Of a stretch of DNA of 64,000 bases, positions 1-7,432 are shown one piece after another. The notes beneath the pieces are model-generated. The model made no database searches. It was not told where the DNA came from and was given only the letters and a program-made list of their open reading frames with translations. Numbering within the stretch: position 1 is the first letter of the stretch; each line of letters starts with the position of its first letter. The translations under genes and the position numbers were made by a program. Location: the NCBI RefSeq assembly GCF_000275825.1, contig NZ_JH719942.1, positions 926,035-990,034 on the forward strand, read 5' to 3'. Source of the stretch: Saprospira grandis DSM 2844. GTDB lineage: Bacteria; Bacteroidota; Bacteroidia; Chitinophagales; Saprospiraceae.

Positions 1-339
1 TTGGGCCTTAGAGCAGAGAATAATGTGCTTTTCATAGCCCTCGCTTTCTGAAAAAAAGTATTGGTGAAGCTCGTAATTAGGTCCAAACTTATTGATTTGC
101 GAACGCTTTTTTTCTCGCTCAAAATCAGAAAGGGGGGCCCACCAAGAAATAACGACCTTGGGTTGCATACAGCAGTGTTTAAACAATTGAATGGGTTGAA
201 ATTGATGGTTCAGATAGCTGACGAACCGGCTGTTGTCTGTCATTTGAGTAGGTTTTGCTTTAGGAGAGCCAAAACGAACTAAAAAATAGACCAAGCTATA
301 ATTCCCTGATAAATAAGCCTTTTCAAGTAGGAGCTTCAT
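1..339 (-). CDS. Hypothetical protein, 3' end outside window
   Basis: An open frame on the minus strand starts at the ATG ending at 339 and runs without a stop through position 1, giving the first 113 residues of a protein. The sequence is rich in aromatic residues and ends with segments such as YELHQYFF. I see no signal peptide, membrane segment or motif that I recognise. It is transcribed in the same direction as the peptidyl-prolyl isomerase gene that ends 35 bp upstream, so the two could be co-transcribed. A TTG directly before the ATG could also serve as start. Real coding status is likely from codon use, but the function is unknown. Confidence 0.55.
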   Translation of the reverse strand, partial: MKLLLEKAYLSGNYSLVYFLVRFGSPKAKPTQMTDNSRFVSYLNHQFQPIQLFKHCCMQPKVVISWWAPLSDFEREKKRSQINKFGPNYELHQYFFSESEGYEKHIILCSKAQ

Positions 340-374
340 CAAAAACTGATAGCAGCTATCAAAAACTGACGACT

Positions 375-1106
375 TTATTCTTTAATGATACGGAATTTCA
401 TCCAAATATCTTCCTGAGGGCGGCCATATTGGTCTTTGGTTTGGGCCGCAATGCTATCAATAATATCGAGGCCCTCATAAACCCGCCCAAAAACGGAGTA
501 ATTCATATCGAGCTGCGGGCTGCCCCCGAGGTACTTATAGCGCATTCTGTTTTCGGGACCATAAACCATATTGTACTTGCGCTCATTTTGGTCCAATTGC
601 TCCATTCTAATTTTGCTACCCTGCACAATATAAAACTGGCTAGCGGAGGACTTTTTTTCTGGGTTGAGCTCATCACTTTGTCGAGCCGCGGCCAAAGCCC
701 CTTTGATATGGGGATATTGCGGAAGGATTTCGGCTGTTAACAACTGGCCATTTCCGCCCCCGCCCAAACGTTGCCCTTTTTTGGCCTGTCTAGAGCTGGG
801 GTCTCCGCCCTGAATCATAAAGCCTTCTATTACCCGATGAAAAAGCAGGCTATCATAAAAGTTTTGGCGGATCAACTGCAGCATATTTTCTCTATGGCCG
901 CTGGGCTCAAAATAGAGCTCCATCTTCATTTCGCCATAGGGCGTTTCTAGGGCCACCAAAGAAGAAAAGGGATCGGGAGCTGGAATTAGCAAACTGCTAT
1001 CTATAGCCGCTGTTTTAGGGTTAGAGCGGTCTTCAATCTCTAAAGGGCGATGGCAGGCACAAAAAAGCAAGAGCAGCAGGCCAAGCGGGTATAATTTCTG
1101 TATCAT
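375..1106 (-). CDS. Cyclophilin-type peptidyl-prolyl cis-trans isomerase, lipoprotein
   Basis: This 243-residue protein should catalyse proline cis-trans isomerisation in the cell envelope. The cyclophilin core shows FHRVIEGFMIQGGDP at residues 89-103 and SQFYI at 156-160, the classical active-site blocks. A hydrophobic start of about 15 residues ends in cysteines at 16 and 18, so export as a lipoprotein is likely. A GGGGNG loop near 116 follows the usual family layout. The gene is divergent from the DUF1573-like gene, with only 33 bp between the starts, so the two promoters must overlap. The family assignment is firm; the substrates are unknown. Confidence 0.9.
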   Translation of the reverse strand: MIQKLYPLGLLLLLFCACHRPLEIEDRSNPKTAAIDSSLLIPAPDPFSSLVALETPYGEMKMELYFEPSGHRENMLQLIRQNFYDSLLFHRVIEGFMIQGGDPSSRQAKKGQRLGGGGNGQLLTAEILPQYPHIKGALAAARQSDELNPEKKSSASQFYIVQGSKIRMEQLDQNERKYNMVYGPENRMRYKYLGGSPQLDMNYSVFGRVYEGLDIIDSIAAQTKDQYGRPQEDIWMKFRIIKE

Positions 1107-1139
1107 TAGCGGTATTTTGGCCCTAAAATACTAAGGCAA

Positions 1140-1520
1140 ATGCAAAGCAAATTATTTCTATTTAGCTTTTTTCTATCTCTTCCGTTTTCGCTGCTGGCCC
1201 AGAGCATCCAGCTGGTAGATGGCCCTGCCCCCGAACAGCCTTATGCAGAGTTAGTAGCCGAAAGCTGGGATGAGCAAGGCGCCAATTTTGAAATCTTGAT
1301 TGAGAACAAAGGAAAAGCGATGCTCCAAATTGATAGCATCGCCCTGGGCTGCGATTGTTTGACTTTGCGGCCTTATCATAACATCCCCTTGCCAGAAGAT
1401 GGCCGCCGCCGCTTTTTTATTCAATATAAAGGGCCCAAAAAGCCTTTTGATTTAATGGCCATTATATATAGCAATGCCAAAAATCATCCCGCCTATTGGC
1501 TGCGCCTAAAACAAGACTAA
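1140..1520 (+). CDS. DUF1573-like secreted protein
   Basis: The 126-residue product starts with a signal peptide (hydrophobic to about residue 20, ending LLAQ). The mature part has one Ig-like beta-sandwich pattern: IENKGKAMLQIDSI followed by a GCDC cysteine pair, then a basic stretch and a final strand. This pattern is known from the DUF1573 family of Bacteroidota envelope proteins, whose function is not defined. The stop overlaps the stop of the convergent bshA gene by 4 bp, so no room is left for a terminator between them. Confidence 0.7.
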   Translation: MQSKLFLFSFFLSLPFSLLAQSIQLVDGPAPEQPYAELVAESWDEQGANFEILIENKGKAMLQIDSIALGCDCLTLRPYHNIPLPEDGRRRFFIQYKGPKKPFDLMAIIYSNAKNHPAYWLRLKQD

Positions 1521-2668
1521 TCTACAGCTGCTTTAGGATAGACCGAGCGCTGAATCACTTTCTCATAATAGGCCTCATATTGAGGCAGTATGTTTTCTAT
1601 CGAAAACTTTTTGGCATGTTCTAGGGCCGCCTTCTGAAACTCCTGATGCAGGGCTTCATCCTTGAGCAACTTGAGCGCATTGGCGGCCATTTCATCTACC
1701 TCACCCAATTCCGAGCAAAAACCCGTCACTCCATGCAAATTGACCTCGGGCAAACCGCCCACATTGGTCGAAATTACGGGTACCTCACAGGCCATAGCCT
1801 CCAAGGCCGAAAGCCCAAAACTCTCACTAGCGGAAGGCATAATAAAGAGGTCCGAAACGGCCAACAGCTCTTCTACCGCATCTTGCTTACCCAAAAAGCG
1901 AATATCTGCACAAAGGCCCAATTCTCTACACAATTGCGCTAGCTTTTGCCGCTCTGGCCCATCGCCAACCAGCAGTAGCTTGGCCGGCAACTCGGCCCGA
2001 ACCTGCGCAAAAATCTTGACCACATCCTCTACCCGCTTTACCTTGCGGAAGTTAGAAATGTGAATCAGTATTTTTTCGCCATGAGGCGCAATGGCTTTGC
2101 GAAAATGCTCTTTGTTCGAGCGTTTAAAGCGATCAAAGTCAATAAAGTTATAAATGACCTCAATATCTTGGTCCACCTCAAAGTTGGCATAAGTATCCTT
2201 CCGCAAACTATCCGATACCGCCGTTACCCCATCCGATTTGTTAATCGCAAAACTAACCACCGGCTCATAAACGGGCTGCTTGCCCACCAGCGTAATGTCG
2301 GTCCCATGCAAGGTGGTCACGGTTGGAATATAAATCCCTTCTTGCAACAATATTTTCTTGGCCATATAGGCCACCGAGGCATGCGGCACCGCATAATGCA
2401 CATGCAAAACGTCTAGTTGGTCATATTTAACCACATCCACCAACTTAGAAGCCAAGGCCGTCTCATAAGGCGGATAATCAAAAAGAGGATAGTCAGCAAA
2501 ACGAACCTCATTATAGACAATGTTTTCATGAAACCCATCCAAACGAGCCGGCGGCGCATAGGTAATAAAATGAACTTTATGGCCCTTATCGGCTAGGCCT
2601 TTGCCCAATTCTGTGGCAACAACACCGCTACCTCCATAGGTAGGATAACAAACAATTCCTATTTTCAT
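1517..2668 (-). CDS. bshA: N-acetyl-alpha-D-glucosaminyl L-malate synthase BshA
   Basis: BshA transfers N-acetylglucosamine from UDP-GlcNAc to L-malate, the first step of bacillithiol synthesis in the cytosol. The 383-residue length is typical. It is a GT-B retaining glycosyltransferase of family GT4. The N-terminal domain begins with the nucleotide-sugar loop YPTYGGSGVVATELG, and the block HVHYAVPHASVAYMAKKI is characteristic of BshA. The C-terminal domain carries the ESFGLSALEAMA motif with the GT4 E-x7-E pair near residue 285. No bshB or bshC is present nearby. A good promoter lies just upstream at 2694-2724. Confidence 0.93.
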   Translation of the reverse strand: MKIGIVCYPTYGGSGVVATELGKGLADKGHKVHFITYAPPARLDGFHENIVYNEVRFADYPLFDYPPYETALASKLVDVVKYDQLDVLHVHYAVPHASVAYMAKKILLQEGIYIPTVTTLHGTDITLVGKQPVYEPVVSFAINKSDGVTAVSDSLRKDTYANFEVDQDIEVIYNFIDFDRFKRSNKEHFRKAIAPHGEKILIHISNFRKVKRVEDVVKIFAQVRAELPAKLLLVGDGPERQKLAQLCRELGLCADIRFLGKQDAVEELLAVSDLFIMPSASESFGLSALEAMACEVPVISTNVGGLPEVNLHGVTGFCSELGEVDEMAANALKLLKDEALHQEFQKAALEHAKKFSIENILPQYEAYYEKVIQRSVYPKAAVD

Positions 2669-2693
2669 AATGACGCTTCTGTATGCTTTGGCC

Positions 2694-2724
2694 TCAAGAT
2701 AAGGCCGGACTTATAATAAACAAA
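2694..2724 (-). promoter_or_regulatory. Bacteroidota-type promoter of bshA
   Basis: Read on the minus strand, TTTG (2724-2721) is followed after 19 bases by TATCTTGA (2701-2694). This closely fits the Bacteroidota -33/-7 consensus (TTTG, about 19 bases, TAnnTTTG). It lies 26 bp upstream of the bshA start. Confidence 0.5.
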
Positions 2725-2769
2725 AGCCCTAAAAGGTTTTTAAATGATGTTTAAGCATATTCTGCTGTT

Positions 2770-2914
2770 TTGGGGCCTCCGCCTCCCTTCGGTCGTCGGC
2801 GCTACGTTACAGGGCTCGCTATTCGCTCGGCCCTTCAGCGCTTGCAGCGCTTCGGTCTGGCCTAACGGCCCCCCTTGCACATCGCTAGGCCGTTTGGCGG
2901 CTGCGCCGCCCAAA
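2770..2914 (+). repeat. GC-rich hairpin-array repeat, subtype 2
   Basis: The copy begins with GGGGCCTCCGC, continues through GGGCTCGC and CTCGGCCCT, has a variable hairpin (AGCGCT, TGC, AGCGCT), then GGTCTGG, and ends with the subtype-2 end module CACATCGCTAGGCC. It ends about 40 bp before the small DUF2256 gene. Confidence 0.85.
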
Positions 2915-2955
2915 CCCAAACCTTTGGTCCAGCTAGCTGTTTAAGGCAAAAAAAG

Positions 2956-3129
2956 ATGAAGAAAGCCCCTAGAAAAAAGCCTTGGAAAAAAGAGCAGCTC
3001 CCCTCCAAAATTTGTATACATTGTGGCCGCCCCTTCAATTGGAGAAAGAAATGGGCAAAAAACTGGGAACATGTAAAATACTGCTCTAAAGCTTGCCGAA
3101 ATGGAAAAACGCCTACAACTTCAGGATAG
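2956..3129 (+). CDS. DUF2256-family small zinc-binding protein
   Basis: This 57-residue protein matches the DUF2256 pattern: a basic N-terminus, CIHCGRPF, WRKKWAKNWEHVKYCS and a final CR. The four cysteines of the CxxC...CSxxC pattern suggest a single zinc knuckle. The family is often found next to photolyase/cryptochrome genes, but none is present here. I chose the ATG at 2956, because the open frame further upstream is only translated interspersed repeat. The gene overlaps the start of the next gene by 29 bp in another frame. Confidence 0.8.
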   Translation: MKKAPRKKPWKKEQLPSKICIHCGRPFNWRKKWAKNWEHVKYCSKACRNGKTPTTSG

Positions 3130-3550
3130 AATCCTGAGCCAAAAATGGGGATTTTATGTCTTGCTTTTCCTCCTGCTCTTAGGAGGGAGCTACCTCAACA
3201 GACTCCTCAAAGCGGGCATCTTTGGCTGGGCCCTACTGGCCTTTGGCCTCTGGCAACTTAGCCGCTCTTTTCAACTACAACTACGACTGGCCCAAAAAGA
3301 AATCATCTTAGAACGACAGATTTTTGGCCTGACCATCAAACGCAGGCATTGCGTTTTCTCTCAATTGGAATGCGGGGAGCAAGGCTGTCGCCTCCTCTTT
3401 TTTCAGAATGGCCAAAAATGCCTAGAGCTCAGCTTTGAAGAGGAAGGGCTCCGCTGGGCCGAAAACAACTACCAAAGCCTATTGGCCCGGCCAAAAATAG
3501 GCCAAGCCCTCTGGGGCAAAATTATGCAGTATTATGGTTTTTTGGGCTAA
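3101..3550 (+). CDS. Hypothetical membrane protein
   Basis: The 149-residue product has two adjacent hydrophobic segments (about residues 17-31 and 38-52) separated by a short RLLK turn. They are followed by a soluble domain of about 95 residues rich in glutamine and leucine. The topology is an N-terminal hairpin anchor with a cytoplasmic domain, resembling small PH-like membrane proteins, but I do not recognise a family. Its start overlaps the end of the DUF2256 gene by 29 bp, which suggests translational coupling. Confidence 0.65.
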   Translation: MEKRLQLQDRILSQKWGFYVLLFLLLLGGSYLNRLLKAGIFGWALLAFGLWQLSRSFQLQLRLAQKEIILERQIFGLTIKRRHCVFSQLECGEQGCRLLFFQNGQKCLELSFEEEGLRWAENNYQSLLARPKIGQALWGKIMQYYGFLG

Positions 3551-3563
3551 AACTGGCCCTTTG

Positions 3564-3715
3564 CGGCAAGCAGGCGGCAAAGCCGCCGCAGGCCTAGCGA
3601 TGTGTAGCAGTGCGGCAAAGCCGCAGACCAAGGCCGTCAGGCCGCAGGGCCGAGCAGACCTGCGAGCTGCAAAACGTAGCGCCGCAAGGCGAAGCCGCAG
3701 CGGAGGCCCCAAAAA
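3564..3715 (-). repeat. GC-rich hairpin-array repeat, subtype 2
   Basis: Minus-strand copy with a GGGGCCTCCGC left module and an ACATCGCTAGGCC right module. The central hairpin reads GGCC, TGAC, GGCC, and a downstream hairpin has arms GCGGC/GCCGC. It fills most of the gap between the membrane-protein gene and the GAPDH gene. The remaining 150 bp up to the GAPDH start is AT-rich and probably contains its promoter. Confidence 0.85.
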
Positions 3716-3870
3716 ATCTAGCTAGATATTAAAACTTAACATTTTCTTGAAACAACTTAGGCTATATTATTTATAAGAAAGCGCGACCTTAGTCTTCAAT
3801 TTTAAACCTTTAAGTTGGTCTAATTTGGACCACAAAAAGATTTCTTCGAATCAATTTACTTGCAGAACCT

Positions 3871-5358
3871 ATGGATATCAAAACCACTGCTGCCCCCTTT
3901 GAGGAGCACTTGAGCAAATGGCGCGAAAATGAAAAAACAGCCCTTGAACTTCAGCGTTTAGTTGGAGAACTGCGCTTTGATCGCTCTATTGAGATTGTCC
4001 TTTTCCGTCGAGATATTTATGATAGCCGCCCCAGCCAAATTATTAATGACCACCTTTTTGCCAAAAATTACGTCAAAAAGCCCATTACGGCTCAAATGAG
4101 CTTGGCCATTACGGAAGCCATTGCCAAATTGGACCTAGCCCCCTCTAAAATTGATATTGGGAAGTTGGCCACGCAATGGCTGAGCCTAGACCAAAGTGAA
4201 AGCCCTAGCCTAGAAGAGTTTGTGGCCGATCAGCTTAAGGATTTTGTAGGACAAGCGGCCAAAGATGCTCAAGATGTAAGCCCCAAAGATGTGGTAGTTT
4301 ATGGTTTTGGCCGTATTGGTCGCCTAGCCGTTCGCATTCTTACCGAAATGATGGGCCGTGGTGAGCAGCTCCGTTTGCGCGCCATCGTTTTGCGTCCCCG
4401 AAAAGGAGGCGATTTGGTGGCCGAACTCAACAAACGCGCTTCTTTGCTCCGCAAAGATTCTGTGCATGGCAAATTGCGAGGGACCGTGCAGGTTTTGCAC
4501 AAAGAAAACCAACTGATTGTCAATAGCTGTAAGGTACAAATTATCTATGCCGCCCAGCCCGAAGACATTGACTACCGAGAATACGGCATCAATGAGGCCC
4601 TCATTATTGATAGTACCGGGGCATGGAAAGACCGTGAAGGCCTAAGCCGCCACCTTCGTCCTGGTGTGGATCGCGTGCTCTTTACCGCTCCGGCCAAAGG
4701 CATCAAAAATGTGGTTTATGGCATCAACCAAAGCGATTTGGACCTCAATAGCGAGGAAGATAAAGTAGTTTGTGCCGCCTCTTGTACCACCAATGCCATT
4801 GCCCCCGTGCTCAAGGTACTTTATGATAATTTTGGGATTGAAAAAGGCCATATGGAAACTATCCACGCCTATACCAGCTCTCAGAATTTGCTCGATAACT
4901 ACCACAAAAAAGAACGCCGTGGACGTGGAGCCGCCACCAATATGGTTATCACTTCTTCTGGCGCCAGCTCGGCCCTAAAAGAAGTATTGCCCGCCTTGAC
5001 GGGTAAAATTACGGGCTCTTCTGTACGTGTACCTATTCCCGACGGTTCTGTGGCCATTATGACCCTCAACCTTGATAAGGCCATCAGCCTTGATGAACTC
5101 AACCAAGCTATGCGTCAGGCCTCTTTGCATGGCCATCTCTTTGAGCAAATTCAGTACTCTACCTCTAAAGAATTTGTTTCTGCCGATGTGATTGGCGCCC
5201 AAGCTTGCTCCGTTTATGATGCGCCCGCCAGCAAAATTTCTGCAGATGGAAAAACCATTACTATCTATGTTTGGTACGATAACGAATATGGCTACACCCG
5301 CCAAGTACTTCGCCTCGCCAAATATGTGAGCCAAGTACGCCGCTATCACTACTACTAG
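3871..5358 (+). CDS. gap: Glyceraldehyde-3-phosphate dehydrogenase, extended form
   Basis: GAPDH oxidises glyceraldehyde 3-phosphate with NAD(P) and phosphate to 1,3-bisphosphoglycerate, or runs in reverse in gluconeogenesis. The nucleotide-binding motif GFGRIGR is at residues 145-151. The catalytic cysteine is C305 in SCTTN, and the C-terminal WYDNEYGY block is present. At 495 residues it is about 150 longer than classical GAPDH, because of an N-terminal extension of about 135 residues with no motif I can assign. Such long forms are known in Bacteroidota and some Proteobacteria. A strong terminator follows 20 bp after the stop, so it is probably monocistronic. Confidence 0.92.
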   Translation: MDIKTTAAPFEEHLSKWRENEKTALELQRLVGELRFDRSIEIVLFRRDIYDSRPSQIINDHLFAKNYVKKPITAQMSLAITEAIAKLDLAPSKIDIGKLATQWLSLDQSESPSLEEFVADQLKDFVGQAAKDAQDVSPKDVVVYGFGRIGRLAVRILTEMMGRGEQLRLRAIVLRPRKGGDLVAELNKRASLLRKDSVHGKLRGTVQVLHKENQLIVNSCKVQIIYAAQPEDIDYREYGINEALIIDSTGAWKDREGLSRHLRPGVDRVLFTAPAKGIKNVVYGINQSDLDLNSEEDKVVCAASCTTNAIAPVLKVLYDNFGIEKGHMETIHAYTSSQNLLDNYHKKERRGRGAATNMVITSSGASSALKEVLPALTGKITGSSVRVPIPDGSVAIMTLNLDKAISLDELNQAMRQASLHGHLFEQIQYSTSKEFVSADVIGAQACSVYDAPASKISADGKTITIYVWYDNEYGYTRQVLRLAKYVSQVRRYHYY

Positions 5359-5377
5359 ACGCTTGTCTATGAGAGAT

Positions 5378-5412
5378 AAAAAAAAAGGACTGCCTAAGGC
5401 AGTCCTTTTTTT
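5378..5412 (+). terminator. Rho-independent terminator of GAPDH gene
   Basis: An 8-bp stem (GGACTGCC, loop TAA, GGCAGTCC) is followed by a run of T. A run of A precedes it, so it can also act on the convergent gene at 5426. Confidence 0.9.
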
Positions 5413-5425
5413 GTGCCCTCAACAA

Positions 5426-5842
5426 TTAGCGCACAATATTTTCATGCAAAATGCTTAGCTGCTCCTCTTGGGCCAACCATTTTTTCAGGGCCAAAAAGCG
5501 AGCCTCTCGCTCAGTTCCCGAATAAATAGACAGCTCAATAATAAAGGGCCAGTCCTTATAAGAGGAAAATAAAACCTTTTCCGGCTGATGATTCTGGTAA
5601 ACCGAAAAACTACTAAAAACCTCTTTATCTGCCGACTGATGAATCTGCCCAAAAGAAGGCGATACTGAAATCTGATAACTCAAACCATACTGCTTTTCAA
5701 AAAGCGACAAAACGGTTTTCACATCCTCGGTCTTAGCGCCAATCTCTAAATAATACTCTACAGCTTCCGTCATACTACTGCTCGTTTGCGCCATTAAAAT
5801 GCTGCTGCAAAATAATAGCAAGGGGATTAAAAAATTCTTCAT
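5426..5842 (-). CDS. Hypothetical secreted protein
   Basis: The 138-residue product begins with a clear signal peptide (FLIPLLLFCSSILMAQ, cleavage after residue 19). The mature part is about 118 residues of mixed alpha/beta character and contains no cysteine. No family motif is recognisable. It is convergent with the GAPDH gene and shares its terminator region. Confidence 0.6.
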   Translation of the reverse strand: MKNFLIPLLLFCSSILMAQTSSSMTEAVEYYLEIGAKTEDVKTVLSLFEKQYGLSYQISVSPSFGQIHQSADKEVFSSFSVYQNHQPEKVLFSSYKDWPFIIELSIYSGTEREARFLALKKWLAQEEQLSILHENIVR

Positions 5843-5979
5843 ATTAACATTTTTGAGGTAAGAAACTCAAAATAAAACATTTAGCAGAAAACAAAAAACA
5901 AATATATTAACTGTTGGCAGGCTTGCAAATCCAGAAGCAACTCATTAACTTAGCGATACATAACAAAAACACAAAAATT

Positions 5980-6741
5980 ATGCATCGACTAATTATCTTT
6001 CTCCTCAGCTTTTTTCCGCTTCTTCTATTGGCCCAAATCAATACCGACCGTCCTACCCAATCCGAGAGTTCGGCCCTTGTTTCGCCCAAGCAACTACAGC
6101 TAGAGCTGGGCAGCAGCTGGCAGCAAGCCACTGATTTACAAGCCTATCAATTGCCTAGTTTTTCTTGGCGTTACGGCCTCATTAAAGGCTTAGAGTTGCG
6201 GGCCTTGGGGCAGCTGCAGCACCTTCGGCCCGAGCAAGAGCCGGCAGAAAATCACTGGAACCTTTCGGGCCTTCAGCTAGGCACAAAAATGCAGCTTTTT
6301 TCTAGCTCTTCTGGCACTTCTGAAGGGGCTTGGGTCAGCCAAATAGCACTTCCTTTTCAAACTTATGGGGGAGCGAGCAACTGGGCCTGGACCAACAAAT
6401 TAGCCTTTAGCCATCAGCTCAATAGCCGACACAATTTGGCCTATAATCTGGGCGCACATTATGCAGAAGGGGGCCAACATAGCTTTAGCTACACCCTTTG
6501 TTGGTCTTATAGTTTGGCCAAGGGCTGGACCGTTTTCCTGGAGCCTTATGGACAGTTTTCACCGCAAACTAATCCCCAAATTTGGGCCAATACGGGCCTC
6601 ATTTATTTGATCAATAATAACCTTCAGCTCGATTGTTCTTTTGGCCTAGACCTACAAACGGCCCAACAGTATTTTATTGGCCTAGGCCTGAGTAGCCGCT
6701 TTTTTGCCCCTTCCTCCCCTAAAGAAGAAGAGGAAGACTAG
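5980..6741 (+). CDS. Outer-membrane transporter-like beta-barrel protein
   Basis: I chose the ATG at 5980 because it begins a proper signal peptide (LIIFLLSFFPLLLLAQ). Earlier in-frame starts would add an unlikely polar leader. The mature N-terminus INTDRPTQSESS is typical of the 'phenol MetA degradation/putative transporter' outer-membrane family in Bacteroidota. Alternating hydrophobic strands follow, and the protein ends in an acidic lysine/glutamate tail (PKEEEED). The product is 253 residues. The barrel assignment rests on the pattern and on that N-terminal motif; the substrate is unknown. Confidence 0.72.
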   Translation: MHRLIIFLLSFFPLLLLAQINTDRPTQSESSALVSPKQLQLELGSSWQQATDLQAYQLPSFSWRYGLIKGLELRALGQLQHLRPEQEPAENHWNLSGLQLGTKMQLFSSSSGTSEGAWVSQIALPFQTYGGASNWAWTNKLAFSHQLNSRHNLAYNLGAHYAEGGQHSFSYTLCWSYSLAKGWTVFLEPYGQFSPQTNPQIWANTGLIYLINNNLQLDCSFGLDLQTAQQYFIGLGLSSRFFAPSSPKEEEED

Positions 6742-6758
6742 TTGTTTTTTTCTTTTTT

Positions 6759-6900
6759 GGGGCTGCCCCGCCCTGCGGGCGGGTCGGGCTGTGTCGCAGC
6801 TCGCAGGTCTGCTCGGCCCTGCAGGCTTTTTCGCTTCGCTTCAAAAGCCTTGGGTCTGCCGCCTAGCGGCGGCCCTGCTTTCCATCCCTCAGCCGGGGCC
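6759..6900 (+). repeat. GC-rich hairpin-array repeat, subtype 1
   Basis: Starts GGGGCTGCCCC, with a first hairpin CGCCCTGCGGGCGG and GTCGGGCTGTGTCGCAGCTCGC. The central hairpin has arms AGGCTTTT and AAAAGCCT around a 12-base loop. After GGTCTG comes the end module CCATCCCTCAGCC. Confidence 0.85.
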
Positions 6901-6952
6901 CTCTTCTCTGCGCTTCCCCCTTATATCCTAGCCCCAAAAGTCTACCCCATTT

Positions 6953-7432
6953 ATGCCCTACCTTATTTTTCTTTCCCTCTTATTGAGCAGCTCTTTTCTT
7001 TTGGCCCAATTGCAGCCTCTACCCGAGGCGGGCGGAGAATTGCTTCTTCAAGGAGATAGTATTTTTTATATCGCTCCCAAAGCCAGTTATCTCTATCAAG
7101 CGGGTCAATTTATTCCCCTAGACAAAGCCCCAAAAGCGCCCCAAAAGAAGCCTGCTCTGGCCTGGGGTGCCCAAGAGCGATACATTTTGGACCAAAGCCA
7201 AAACTTTCGAGCAGGCTATTGGGCCAAAGATTTGGACCAAAGCGAGGCCCTGCTCGAACAAAAGAAAGCCGAAAGCTGGCAGAGCTTTCGGCTTTTCCTT
7301 CCTCCTTATGAGGACGCTTACATTTATAGCCTAATAGAAAAAGAGGAGCAATTGTACCTCTGTCTCTATCTAGACGAACAACATTTTTTGCAACTTATTG
7401 CGGTAGAGCCGCAGCCTCCTTCTCTAAAATAG
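6953..7432 (+). CDS. Hypothetical secreted protein
   Basis: This 159-residue protein has an N-terminal signal peptide (LIFLSLLLSSSFLLAQ). The mature part is rich in glutamine, leucine and charged residues, with no conserved motif that I recognise. Its 3' end overlaps the 3' end of the convergent monooxygenase gene by 38 bp. It follows a subtype-1 repeat copy, so its promoter must lie in or just after the repeat. Confidence 0.6.
   Translation: MPYLIFLSLLLSSSFLLAQLQPLPEAGGELLLQGDSIFYIAPKASYLYQAGQFIPLDKAPKAPQKKPALAWGAQERYILDQSQNFRAGYWAKDLDQSEALLEQKKAESWQSFRLFLPPYEDAYIYSLIEKEEQLYLCLYLDEQHFLQLIAVEPQPPSLK

Noticed and set aside
339..370. 12-bp direct repeat ATCAAAAACTGA near 339-368
   Set aside because: Only two short AT-rich copies at the start of a partial gene; chance or a local slip is enough to explain it.
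2744..2944. Open frames in both strands of the GC-rich repeats (here and at 3479-3725, 6704-6931, 10027-10286, 13331-13879, 14044-14262, 21618-22292, 29445-29777, 36154-36402, 42480-42771, 50309-50825)
   Set aside because: They translate the repeat itself in several frames, share the same low-complexity Arg/Ala/Pro/Gly words and lack any start context.
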